DNA of 45,278 nucleotides from Frankiaceae bacterium. Its GTDB lineage: Bacteria > Actinomycetota > Actinomycetes > JADGOV01. Numbering within the stretch: the stretch's first letter is position 1; every line of letters begins with the position of its first letter. A program made the position numbers and the translations under genes. A model generated the notes under the pieces. That model was not told the origin of the DNA. It saw only the letters and a list, made by a program, of their open reading frames with translations, and searched no databases. Below are positions 7,876 through 15,349 of the stretch, in pieces. The DNA is taken from the NCBI GenBank assembly GCA_017882785.1, contig JADGOV010000013.1:1-45278 (forward strand), read 5' to 3'.

Positions 7876-9008
7876 TCGGCCAGTCCGGGCAGGTGCAGTT
7901 CCCCGGTCGGCGCGTCGAGCTCCGGCGGCAGGTAGAGCCGCTGCACCGCGACGAGGATTGCCTCAGCCGCCACGTCGCGGAAGGAGGGGTCAGCCAGCCG
8001 AACCGCATCCTGCGGGGAGCTGACGTATCCCAGCTCGATCCGCACCGCGGGCATCCGCGTTCGCCGCAGCAACTCCCACGTCTTCGGATGGCTGCGGCAG
8101 TCCTCGAGGCCCGTGCGGGCGACAAGTTCGCTCTGCACCAAGGTGGCCAGCCGTTCCCCGACCGCCGAGCCGCCGCCGCCACGTCCGGGTTCCCGCCAGC
8201 CGTAGTAGTAGGTGCTGAGCCCTTTCGCGTGCGGGGACGGGCACCGGTCGACATGCAGGGACAGCACCAGATCCGCGCCGACGGTGTTGGCGAATGAGGC
8301 GCGCTCGGCGTTGGACGGGTTTGTGTCCACTCCCCGGGTCAGGTAGACCGCGACGCCGGTAGCGGCGAGCCGTCCCTCCAGCCGGCCGGCAACGTCCTCG
8401 ACGAGCTTGGACTCCTCGAGTCCATGACTGAAGGCACCCCGGTCGGGCCCACCGTGACCCGGGTCTACCACGAGCACCTTTCCGGCCAGCGCCGGCCCGG
8501 CCCTGTGCAACCGCTCGGCTTCCCGCATCCACTGTGGGTGTCCGCCGCGTACCGTGCGTTGCAAGCGGGTCAACGCGCGCAGCGTCGCCGGCCCGCACAG
8601 TCCGTCGGGATGAACGCCGACGTTGCGCTGAAACTCGCGCAGCGCGGCGTCGGTCGTCGTGCCGAAGACGCCGTCACATCGGCCGAGATCGAAGCCCATG
8701 TCCAGGAGCCGTTGCTGGAGGTCGGCGACGTCGTCGCCCGCGAAAGGGTGGCTGACCGCATGGAACAACACGCGGTCACCCAACCGCCACCGCGCCTCGT
8801 CCAACGCGCGGTAGGTTTCCGGTCCGACGATGCCGTCCGCGGAGAGCCCACGGTCTTGTTGGAACGCCCGGACCGCGCGTTCACACTCCTCGTCGTAGCT
8901 GCGCGGAGAGGTCGTCGCCGCAGAACCGGGCAGGTGGCCGAGTAGCGCCAGCCTGAAACGGATCTCTGCTACAGCCGGGCCGGTGTGGCCTCGACGGTAG
9001 AGCTGCAT
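7860..9008 (-). CDS. cwlM: CwlM-like peptidoglycan-binding/amidase-fold protein
   Basis: A 382-residue protein with two N-terminal peptidoglycan-binding (PGB_1) repeats (about residues 10-70 and 90-150) and a C-terminal Amidase_3 domain (about 177-360). It has no signal peptide. The mycobacterial counterpart CwlM acts in the cytoplasm as a PknB substrate that activates MurA and binds MurJ regulators. Here the zinc-ligand positions of Amidase_3 all look intact: His185 in DPGHGG, Glu198/199 in GLEESK, His252 in LSLHVD, and a catalytic-type Glu325 in RIELGYVS. A C-terminal APTGE motif with Thr368 resembles the phosphorylated tail of CwlM. It follows trxB-trxA, as in Mycobacterium. Confidence 0.9.
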   Translation of the reverse strand: MQLYRRGHTGPAVAEIRFRLALLGHLPGSAATTSPRSYDEECERAVRAFQQDRGLSADGIVGPETYRALDEARWRLGDRVLFHAVSHPFAGDDVADLQQRLLDMGFDLGRCDGVFGTTTDAALREFQRNVGVHPDGLCGPATLRALTRLQRTVRGGHPQWMREAERLHRAGPALAGKVLVVDPGHGGPDRGAFSHGLEESKLVEDVAGRLEGRLAATGVAVYLTRGVDTNPSNAERASFANTVGADLVLSLHVDRCPSPHAKGLSTYYYGWREPGRGGGGSAVGERLATLVQSELVARTGLEDCRSHPKTWELLRRTRMPAVRIELGYVSSPQDAVRLADPSFRDVAAEAILVAVQRLYLPPELDAPTGELHLPGLAERVSS

Positions 9009-9184
9009 GCGCAGTTGTCCTGTCCACGTTCGGGGGCAGCGTCCACGGCATTACACGCACAGCACGCATGCGCATCGTACGCAGCGCTGCCGACCGTCGA
9101 GGGTGACAACGCGCCGTTGCGTCCGCGCCGACCCCGCTCGATACACAGCCGTCGGAGAAGGTCGCAGGCCGTCAGGTGTGGACG

Positions 9185-9511
9185 TTACAGGTAGCTCTCC
9201 AGGTCACGCAGCAGGGCCGCCTTCGGCTTCGCGCCGATGATGTTCTTGACCACCTTTCCGCCGGCGAAGACGGACATGGTGGGGATGGAAAGGATGTTGT
9301 ACTGCCGGGCGATCTGCGGATTCTCATCGATGTTCACCTTGGCGATGGTGATCTTCTCGGCGTTCTCCGCAGCGATCTCCTCGAGAACCGGAGCGACCAT
9401 CTTGCACGGACCGCACCATTCCGCCCAGAAATCGACGAGGACCGGCTTGTCGCTCGCGAGGACGTCGCTGGCGAAGCTAGCATCGGTCACGGTCCTGGTG
9501 CTGGCACCCAC
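9185..9511 (-). CDS. trxA: Thioredoxin
   Basis: A 108-residue cytosolic thioredoxin that reduces protein disulfides and is recharged by the reductase encoded just upstream. The active site WCGPC is at residues 32-36 and the cis-proline loop reads SIPTMSVF. The usual FWAEWCGPCKMVAPVLEEIA and KVNIDENPQIA segments are present. I chose the GTG at 9511, which has GAGGAG nine bases upstream and gives a standard length. The frame stays open further upstream but has no domain. It lies 101 bases downstream of trxB and is probably transcribed with it from the SigR-type promoter at about 10.63 kb. Confidence 0.95.
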   Translation of the reverse strand: MGASTRTVTDASFASDVLASDKPVLVDFWAEWCGPCKMVAPVLEEIAAENAEKITIAKVNIDENPQIARQYNILSIPTMSVFAGGKVVKNIIGAKPKAALLRDLESYL

Positions 9512-9612
9512 GTTGACTGTCTCCTCAATATTGTTCCGAGAGCTGAACCCTGTCAGGGGAACCGACCGGAGCCGACCCCGATTCCCATCACCGCCGCCGG
9601 TGGACCACTCGC

Positions 9613-10554
9613 TCAGCCGGTGTGCTCGCCTGGGTTCGCAGCCAGCCACCGCTCGGCGTCCAGCGCGGCCGCGCAGCCGGTTCCCGCCGCCGTGATGGCT
9701 TGCCGGTAGATGTGGTCGACGACGTCCCCGCAGGCGAAGACACCAGGAAGGGCCGTCCGAGTGGACGGCGTGTCCACCAACAGGTAGCCGGCGTCGTCGT
9801 GCTCGAGTTGGTCGATGAACAATTCGGAGCTGGGGTCGTGCCCGATCGCGACGAACATCCCGGTCACGTCCAACGCGGACTCCTCGCCGGTCCGTACGTT
9901 GCGCACGCGCAGCCCACTGACCGACTCCGCACCCAGCACCTCGATGACCTCGCTGTCCCACAGGACCCGGATCTTCTCGTTGGCCAGGGCCCGGTCGGCC
10001 ATGATCTTGCTGGCGCGGAAAGTGTCTCTACGGTGCACGATCGTCACCGACCGAGCGAAGCGGGTGAGGAAGGTGGCCTCCTCCATCGCCGAGTCGCCAC
10101 CGCCGACGACAGCGATGTCCGCACCCCGGAAGAAGAAACCGTCGCACGTCGCGCAGGATGAGACGCCGTGGCCGAGCAGCCGCTGCTCGCCCGCCACCGT
10201 CAGCCGTCGCCACCGCGACCCGGTGGCAATGATGATCGCCTGGGCGGAGTACATGGCTTGGTGGACCTGCACGGTCTTCACCGGAGCCAAGAGGTTCACC
10301 GCGGTGGCATCGTCGGTGAGGAACTCCGCGCCGAACTTCTCCGCCTGCTTGCGCAGGTTGTCCATGAGGTCGGGGCCCAGGATCCCGTCGGGAAAACCAG
10401 GGAAGTTCTCCACCTCGGTGGTGGTCATCAGGGCACCGCCAGAGCGGGCGCCCTCGATGACCAGTGGGCGCAGATTGGCCCGGGCAGCATAGAGGGCTGC
10501 GGTGTAGCCGGCCGGCCCGGAGCCCACGATGACGATCTGCCGGGCCTGATCCAT
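9613..10554 (-). CDS. trxB: Thioredoxin reductase (NADPH)
   Basis: FAD-dependent reductase passing electrons from NADPH to thioredoxin; 313 residues from the ATG at 10554. The start is decided by GGAGGAGA a few bases upstream. Seen in order: the FAD dinucleotide fold [18 protein letters not shown], the redox disulfide CATC within [11 protein letters not shown], the NADPH fold [25 protein letters not shown], and the C-terminal FAD loop [15 protein letters not shown]. It leads the trxB-trxA pair and is separated from the anti-sigma gene by 148 bases that hold its own promoter. Confidence 0.96.
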   Translation of the reverse strand: MDQARQIVIVGSGPAGYTAALYAARANLRPLVIEGARSGGALMTTTEVENFPGFPDGILGPDLMDNLRKQAEKFGAEFLTDDATAVNLLAPVKTVQVHQAMYSAQAIIIATGSRWRRLTVAGEQRLLGHGVSSCATCDGFFFRGADIAVVGGGDSAMEEATFLTRFARSVTIVHRRDTFRASKIMADRALANEKIRVLWDSEVIEVLGAESVSGLRVRNVRTGEESALDVTGMFVAIGHDPSSELFIDQLEHDDAGYLLVDTPSTRTALPGVFACGDVVDHIYRQAITAAGTGCAAALDAERWLAANPGEHTG

Positions 10555-10628
10555 TGACCTATCTCCTCCTGCCGTACTCGGAACACACCAGCAGTGCGGC
10601 CACCTGTATTCGACGTGTCGGTAGCGGC

Positions 10629-10654
10629 AACGGAAATGGGGGAGCACCCATTCC
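10629..10654 (-). promoter_or_regulatory. SigR/SigH-type (disulfide stress) promoter of trxBA
   Basis: On the minus strand GGAAT (10654-10650) is followed by exactly 18 bases and then GTT (10631-10629). GGAAT-N18-GTT is the established consensus of Streptomyces SigR, which drives trxBA in thiol-oxidative stress. The -10 element lies 75 bases before the trxB start codon. The spacer and -35 also form an imperfect inverted repeat (GGAATGGG against CCCATTTCC). Confidence 0.85.
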
Positions 10655-10684
10655 CCAAGTTACCTGAGATGACTGCTCAACTAC

Positions 10685-10715
10685 TTAAGGGAGGCGCTTA
10701 GGTTAAGGGAGGCGC
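10685..10715. repeat. 13-bp direct repeat at the anti-sigma stop codon
   Basis: TTAAGGGAGGCGC occurs at 10685-10697 and again at 10703-10715, an 18-base period. On the minus strand the upstream copy encodes the last codons and TAA stop of the anti-sigma gene. The second copy repeats that ending just after the stop. Confidence 0.8.
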
Positions 10716-11521
10716 AGCCCGTCGTATTGGTATCGGATGTCCGCGCTGCCATGTGGGCAACCTTGTCGAACCACCCGAACGTCCACCGTGCCGCGGGCTG
10801 CATCGGCTGCGAGCAGCACAATGGTCACCTGTTCCCCGCGCAGGGTGCTGCCGCCAGCCGCCATGAGCTCAGACGCGGCCACCTTGAGAACGGCGAGGCA
10901 GCGGATCATCCCGGAATCCAGCGCGCTCGCCAGCTGCGGGCTCCCCGCGCGTGCGCCGGAGAATGGCCCGGACCACGCGGCCAGGTTCCGGGCGGAGTGC
11001 GTGATGCTCTGCCGCTCGGCCACCGTCGTGTCCCCGGCACCTGATCCCGAGGCGTCGGCCGGTGGATCGGTCTGCAAGCTTTTCTCACCAGATCCGGTGA
11101 TGTCCTCGGCAGTCCCGCCGGGCCGGCCGTTGATCGGACCCAGGCCACGGCCGAACCCGACCCCGGACAGCAGCAGGACCGCCGCCGCGGCCGCGACGAG
11201 GAACCAGCCCGAGGAACGATGGCTGTTTCCGCGCTGCGCCGGAACAACCGGGTCGCGACGGGTCCCCTGGGCGGTAACGGCCTCCAGCGCGATCACCTGG
11301 TCCAAACGGTCCGCGACCGGGTCGGGCATGGGGACCGGTGGCAGCCCAGCAAGCATCTGTTGCACGACCGTGAGGTGCGCCACGGTGTCCTGGCAGTGTT
11401 CGCACCGCGCCAGGTGCCGGTCGGGGGGGATCGAGCCGTCCAGAGTTGCAACGTCCAGCGTGGAGCGCTGACACCGCGGTCTGCGCCCGAGGGGGGTGGA
11501 GGTCCCGGGTCGGTCAGTCAC
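10703..11521 (-). CDS. Membrane anti-sigma factor with zinc-type HxxxCxxC motif
   Basis: A 272-residue cognate regulator of the ECF sigma factor encoded immediately upstream. The cytoplasmic N-terminal part carries His36-x3-Cys40-x2-Cys43 (HLARCEHC), the zinc-associated anti-sigma signature. One membrane helix follows at about residues 105-124, then an extracytoplasmic Ser/Gly-rich domain of about 145 residues. The family holds its sigma factor at the membrane until a signal frees it. The GTG at 11521 has GGAGGGAGG upstream and overlaps the sigma stop by 8 bases. It corresponds in position to Rv3912 beside sigM. The N-terminal His/Cys cluster could also sense redox state. Confidence 0.88.
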   Translation of the reverse strand: MTDRPGTSTPLGRRPRCQRSTLDVATLDGSIPPDRHLARCEHCQDTVAHLTVVQQMLAGLPPVPMPDPVADRLDQVIALEAVTAQGTRRDPVVPAQRGNSHRSSGWFLVAAAAAVLLLSGVGFGRGLGPINGRPGGTAEDITGSGEKSLQTDPPADASGSGAGDTTVAERQSITHSARNLAAWSGPFSGARAGSPQLASALDSGMIRCLAVLKVAASELMAAGGSTLRGEQVTIVLLAADAARGTVDVRVVRQGCPHGSADIRYQYDGLRLP

Positions 11522-12188
11522 GGCGAAAGCCTCCCTCCGGAACGTCGTCCCGCCGCGAGCCCGGGTCGGGCAAGCACCCGTCGGGAGTCGATGTCTCCGA
11601 TGGGACGTCGTCCTCGTCCGGCCGGTTCCCGTATGCGCTGAGCTCGTCGGCCAGCCGCGCCCGACCACGGGCGCAGCGACTCTTGACGGTGCCGCTGGGG
11701 ACGTCCAGAATCCGGGAGGCTTCCGCGACCGAGTACCCCTCGATGTCCACCAGTACGATGGCCACCCGCTGGTCGAAGGGCAGCAGGCGCAGGGCTGCGG
11801 TGATGTCGAGTTGCAGTTGTCGCTCACCGATCGCGTCCCGGCCGACTTGAGCGGCTCCCAGACCGAGGTCCGCCGCCTCCGCGGGCAGCGGCACAACCGG
11901 GCGGACGGCACGTCGCCGGACAAGGTCGAGGCAGGCGTTGACGACGATCCTGTGCAGCCAGGTGGTCACCGCGGCCTCACCGCGGAAGGAGTCGGCGCGT
12001 CGGTAGGCGGACAACAGGGCGTCCTGCAGGGCATCGGCCGCGTCCTCGGGGTTCCCCAGGGTGCGCAGGGCGACGGCCCACAACCGGTTCCGGTGACGTC
12101 GGGCCAGCTGGCCGAAGGCCTCGCGATCGCCGCGGAGGTGGCTCTGGAGCAGCTGCCGGTCGTCGGCATCAGCGAACTCGGCGGCCAC
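11514..12188 (-). CDS. sigM: ECF-family RNA polymerase sigma factor (SigM-like)
   Basis: A 224-residue extracytoplasmic-function sigma factor. Region 2 is visible as NPEDAADALQDALLSAYRR followed by TTWLHRIVVNACLDLVRRR. Region 4 is visible as LLPFDQRVAIVLVDIEGYS, then the helix-turn-helix AEASRILDVPSGTVKSR. An acidic 40-residue tail follows. The next gene is its anti-sigma factor (8-base overlap), then trxB, trxA and cwlM, exactly the sigM neighbourhood of mycobacteria. The only start in this frame before an upstream stop is the GTG at 12188, with no strong ribosome site. It is divergent from the NlpC/P60 gene; the riboswitch of that gene lies in the shared 273-base gap. Confidence 0.93.
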   Translation of the reverse strand: MAAEFADADDRQLLQSHLRGDREAFGQLARRHRNRLWAVALRTLGNPEDAADALQDALLSAYRRADSFRGEAAVTTWLHRIVVNACLDLVRRRAVRPVVPLPAEAADLGLGAAQVGRDAIGERQLQLDITAALRLLPFDQRVAIVLVDIEGYSVAEASRILDVPSGTVKSRCARGRARLADELSAYGNRPDEDDVPSETSTPDGCLPDPGSRRDDVPEGGFRRD

Positions 12189-12286
12189 CCGTGCACCGTA
12201 GGCCCCTGCCGCGACCTACCCAGCGACACGTGAGTAGTGTCTGCTTTGTTCTTCGATGTCTTGCGGCACAGGTCGCAACGGAGGCA

Positions 12287-12437
12287 CCGCCGAATTCTGC
12301 GCCGATCGTCATCGGCAGGAAACCGGGGACCCACCGAGTCCCACAGGGGTTAATCGGTGTGCAGCGGCCATAGGTGCCGTAATCACACTGTAGGGCCACC
12401 ACTCCGGCCCGCACCCGTCAGCTAACCCGGTAGGCGG
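12287..12437 (+). ncRNA. Cyclic-di-AMP (ydaO-yuaA) riboswitch
   Basis: The leader of the NlpC/P60 gene matches the actinobacterial ydaO riboswitch. Its 3' end, CCGTCAGCTAACCCGGTAGG (12415-12434), is nearly identical to the family signature. The core pieces AAACCGGGGACCCA (12320-12333) and GGGGTTAATCGG (12346-12357) lie in the expected order. The closing stem pairs CCGCC (12287-12291) with GGCGG (12433-12437). Family members bind c-di-AMP and turn off peptidoglycan hydrolase genes such as rpf and NlpC/P60. The remaining 100 bases to the sigM start hold the promoters of both genes. Confidence 0.9.
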
Positions 12438-12461
12438 GCGAGGAGATGGAGTTACGCCCCC

Positions 12462-13658
12462 ATGCGGACCCCCCCGTTCCGCCATGCCCGTGCGCGCGCC
12501 GCTGGTGCGGCTGCTTTTGGTATGTGCGCCGCTCTTGTCCTGCCCCCAGTGGGCGCCGCCTTCGCTACCCCCGGCGTTCGTTCCGGGCCCGCCGGGTCGC
12601 GCATCTCCACCGTTCAACGCGACCTGAGTGCCCTGACCCAGCGGATCGGTGTCGAGGTGGAGAAGTACGACAACGCCCGCATCGCGCTGGCTGCGGCGCA
12701 GCGTCGGGCCGCCGCGGCCCACGTTGCGGCCGATCGGGCCCGCAAGGTCTACCTCACGAAGCGGGCTACGCTTTCCCGCTTTGCCGCGTCGGCTTACCAG
12801 ACCGGTCCCAACGGCCAGATCGCGGCGGTCGTGTCGAGTTCTCCGGCCGAGTACCTGGACAAGATCTCCACCCTGGACGTGGTGGCCCAACGTGGGACGG
12901 AGATCGTCTCCGCTGTCGACGTCGCTCGGTTGCGGTATGCCGGCCAGGTTGCCACCGCGCAGCATGCCGCACGGGCGGCTCTGCAGGTGACGCAGTCCAT
13001 CGCGGCCAGTAAGGCGTCCATCGAGAGTCAGATCGCCACCCAGCGCCGGATCCTCAGCGGGCTGCAGGCCGAGCAGGCCCGACTGGAAAGGTTGGCCGCC
13101 CAGCAGAAGGCGGCCCGGAACGCGGCCGCCCAGCGAACAGTGGCGGCGGCCCGACAGATCACCCGGGTCACGCAGAGCATGACCGGCGGATCATCGAACT
13201 CCCGGCGGGCCGCGACCACCCGACCGACGGCCACCCGACCGAGGAACACCCGACCGACGAACACGCGAACTCACACGACGTCCGCGCCGACGGTCTCCGT
13301 GTCGGTCTCGGGCCGGGGGGGAGCCGCCGTCGCGGCGGCCGAGAGCGTGTTGGGTCGGCCTTACGTCTGGGGAGCCAGCGGGCCGAGCAGCTTCGACTGT
13401 TCCGGGTTGACGATGTGGGCCTGGGCGCACGCCGGGGTCGGTCTGTCGCACTCATCCTCTGCGCAGTACGGCAGCGGGGCGCAGGTGAGCCAGTCCGCCC
13501 TGCAGCCGGGTGACCTGCTCTTCTTCTACAGCCCGATCTCCCACGTCGGCATGTACATCGGAGGTGGACAGATGATCCATGCGCCGCACACCGGCGACGT
13601 GGTGCGTATCGCGACCCCGATGTGGAGCGACTTCGTCGGAGCGGTCCGACCGGGCTGA
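12462..13658 (+). CDS. Secreted NlpC/P60 peptidoglycan endopeptidase (RipA-like)
   Basis: Exported cell-wall hydrolase of 398 residues that should cut D,L bonds in peptide stems. A signal peptide covers about residues 1-35. A long Ala/Arg/Gln-rich coiled coil spans about 47-240. A Thr/Arg/Pro repeat linker lies at 253-272, and the NlpC/P60 domain at about 285-398. The catalytic residues are Cys313 in SFDCSGLTMWAW, His361 in ISHVGMYIG and His373 in MIHAPH. The coiled coil probably keeps the enzyme inactive until an activator binds, as in RipA. The ATG at 12462 follows GGAG by 10 bases. Expression is likely controlled by the c-di-AMP riboswitch directly upstream. Confidence 0.93.
   Translation: MRTPPFRHARARAAGAAAFGMCAALVLPPVGAAFATPGVRSGPAGSRISTVQRDLSALTQRIGVEVEKYDNARIALAAAQRRAAAAHVAADRARKVYLTKRATLSRFAASAYQTGPNGQIAAVVSSSPAEYLDKISTLDVVAQRGTEIVSAVDVARLRYAGQVATAQHAARAALQVTQSIAASKASIESQIATQRRILSGLQAEQARLERLAAQQKAARNAAAQRTVAAARQITRVTQSMTGGSSNSRRAATTRPTATRPRNTRPTNTRTHTTSAPTVSVSVSGRGGAAVAAAESVLGRPYVWGASGPSSFDCSGLTMWAWAHAGVGLSHSSSAQYGSGAQVSQSALQPGDLLFFYSPISHVGMYIGGGQMIHAPHTGDVVRIATPMWSDFVGAVRPG
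13218..13277 (+). repeat. 15-bp tandem repeat in the NlpC/P60 linker
   Basis: Four 15-base units encode TRPTA, TRPRN, TRPTN and TRTHT (residues 253-272), each beginning ACC or ACG then CGA. The last unit is degenerate. Such slippage-prone repeats lengthen or shorten the linker between coiled coil and catalytic domain. Confidence 0.8.
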
Positions 13659-13673
13659 ACCGCCGACTGAATC

Positions 13674-13704
13674 GGCGACGGACTCGATCAGCGGGTCCGT
13701 CGCC
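13674..13704. terminator. Inverted repeat at the convergent NlpC/murJ ends
   Basis: GGCGACGGAC (13674-13683) and GTCCGTCGCC (13695-13704) form a perfect 10-bp stem with an 11-base loop. The loop contains the murJ stop codon (13688-13690). A second small hairpin, CGCCGA-ctgaa-TCGGCG, lies just before at 13661-13677. Probably a two-way terminator. Confidence 0.65.
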
Positions 13705-15349
13705 GCGGGTCCAGCCCGGCAGGCAGCAACAGCGCCAGGTGCGCGACCTCCGGGACCCGCATCCGGCGAGCCACCACGACGTAGGCGAAGGCGCCCACCG
13801 GCAGCGCCAATGCCAGAGCGACACCGGCGCCCAACGGTCCGCGGCCGAGGGCCGCCTGCAGGGGCAGGGCGACGACGAGGGCGGCCACGCTGCCCAGCGC
13901 GCCGGCCACCCCCAGTCGCACATAGGTGCGCAGGACGTGCGTCTCATGCGGCAGCCGCAGGCGCCGTGTGATCAGCCGGCTGGTCAGCGCGACGCCGACC
14001 ATGTAGGAGCTGGAGTAGGCGACGGCCAGCCCGATCACCTGTTCCGGCGGGGGCAGGGCGGCATAGAGCAGCAGGGCGGCCACGATGTTCACCGCGTTGA
14101 CCGCGATGTTCACCAGCGCCGGAGTGCGGGTGTCGCCCTGAGCGTAGAAGGCGCGAAGCTGGAACTGGAACGCTGAGAACGGCACCAGCCCGATCGCGAA
14201 GCCGGCCAGCACCTGGCCGATGCTGCGGGCGTCCGCCGAGCTGACCCGACCGTGACCGTAGATCACGGTGCCGATCAGTGGGCCGAGGGCGAACAGTGCC
14301 CAGGCTGCCGGGACAACGAGCACACCGGCCAGCCGCAAGCCGCCGGCGAGGTCGTCGCCCAGCCGGTCCAGTCGCCCCTCCAACGAGGCGCGGCTCATCC
14401 GGGGCAGCAGGGCGGTGATGATCGAGACGGCCACGATCGCGTGCGGCAGGGAGAAGATGGTGAAGGCGTAGAGGTAGGCGGAGTAGCCGACGCCGTGGCC
14501 GCCCCCGCCGGCTTGGCCGGCAGCCTTGGCCAGTTTGACGACCACGAGCAGTGCGACCTGATTGGCGGCGACGTAGACCAGCACCCAGCCGGCCAGGCGT
14601 CCGGCACGTCGGAGGTCCGCCATCGGCAGGCCGATCCGAGGTCGTAGCCGGAAGCCCGTTGCTTGCAGCGAGGGGATGAGCGCGGCGGTCTGCACGACGA
14701 TGCCGGCAGTCGTGCCCACTCCGAGGGTGAGGAGTTCTGCGGTGGTGAGCTCGAGGATGTCCCGGCCCTGCCCTCGGGCCTCGACGAGGAAGACGAGCAA
14801 GGTGGCGATGACGACGAGGTTGTTGAGTACCGGCACCCACATCGGGGCGGCGAACCGACCGCGGGAGTTGAGGACGGCGCCGAACATCGCGCCGAGCCCG
14901 AGGAAGAGGATCTGTGGGAGGAAGAAGCGCGCGAAGGACACCGCCAGCTCCTGCTGGCGCCCGCCACCCCCGTAGACGTCGATGATCCATGGCGCGGCGA
15001 GTACGGCCAGCACGGTCGCGGCTCCGAGGACGAGCGCGACGAGCGTGAGCAACTGCTGGGCGAACACCTCCCCCGCCGCGGCGACGCCAGCCTCCTCGTC
15101 CCGCTTGGTGGCCGCCAGGAGCAACGGCACGACGACGCTGGTGAGCACCCCGCCCAGCAGCAGCTCGTAGATGATGTTGGGAAGAACATTGGCGACGTTG
15201 TACGCCTCGGCCAGCGCGAGGTTGCCGACTGCGGCGGCCAACACGACCATCCGGACAAAGCCGGTGGCCCGGCTGACTATCGTGCCGAGCGCCATCGTCC
15301 GGCTGGAGCGCAAGAGGCTGCTGTTCCACCGGGTCACAGTGGCGGTCAT
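13688..15349 (-). CDS. murJ: Lipid II flippase MurJ (MviN)
   Basis: A 553-residue polytopic MOP-superfamily protein that flips lipid II to the outer face of the membrane for cell-wall synthesis. The N-terminal block LGTIVSRATGFVRMVVLAAA and the segments NVLPNIIYELLLGGVLTSVV and FYAQGDTRTPALVNIAVNAV are MurJ hallmarks. About 14 hydrophobic helices are visible. The protein ends a few residues after the last helix, so the long cytoplasmic pseudokinase domain of Mycobacterium tuberculosis MviN (Rv3910) is absent. The ATG at 15349 overlaps the TGA of the DUF6049 gene (ATGA). It is the last gene of the nudix-DUF6049-murJ operon. Confidence 0.95.
   Translation of the reverse strand: MTATVTRWNSSLLRSSRTMALGTIVSRATGFVRMVVLAAAVGNLALAEAYNVANVLPNIIYELLLGGVLTSVVVPLLLAATKRDEEAGVAAAGEVFAQQLLTLVALVLGAATVLAVLAAPWIIDVYGGGGRQQELAVSFARFFLPQILFLGLGAMFGAVLNSRGRFAAPMWVPVLNNLVVIATLLVFLVEARGQGRDILELTTAELLTLGVGTTAGIVVQTAALIPSLQATGFRLRPRIGLPMADLRRAGRLAGWVLVYVAANQVALLVVVKLAKAAGQAGGGGHGVGYSAYLYAFTIFSLPHAIVAVSIITALLPRMSRASLEGRLDRLGDDLAGGLRLAGVLVVPAAWALFALGPLIGTVIYGHGRVSSADARSIGQVLAGFAIGLVPFSAFQFQLRAFYAQGDTRTPALVNIAVNAVNIVAALLLYAALPPPEQVIGLAVAYSSSYMVGVALTSRLITRRLRLPHETHVLRTYVRLGVAGALGSVAALVVALPLQAALGRGPLGAGVALALALPVGAFAYVVVARRMRVPEVAHLALLLPAGLDPRRRTR

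Noticed and set aside
9009-9184. CGTCCAC/GTGGACG distant inverted repeat between cwlM and trxA
   Set aside because: Arms about 130 bases apart and only 7 bp; expected by chance at this GC content.
13944-15329. 461-residue Arg/Ala-rich frame opposite in phase to murJ
   Set aside because: Same strand but another phase of murJ; composition is that of a shifted frame.
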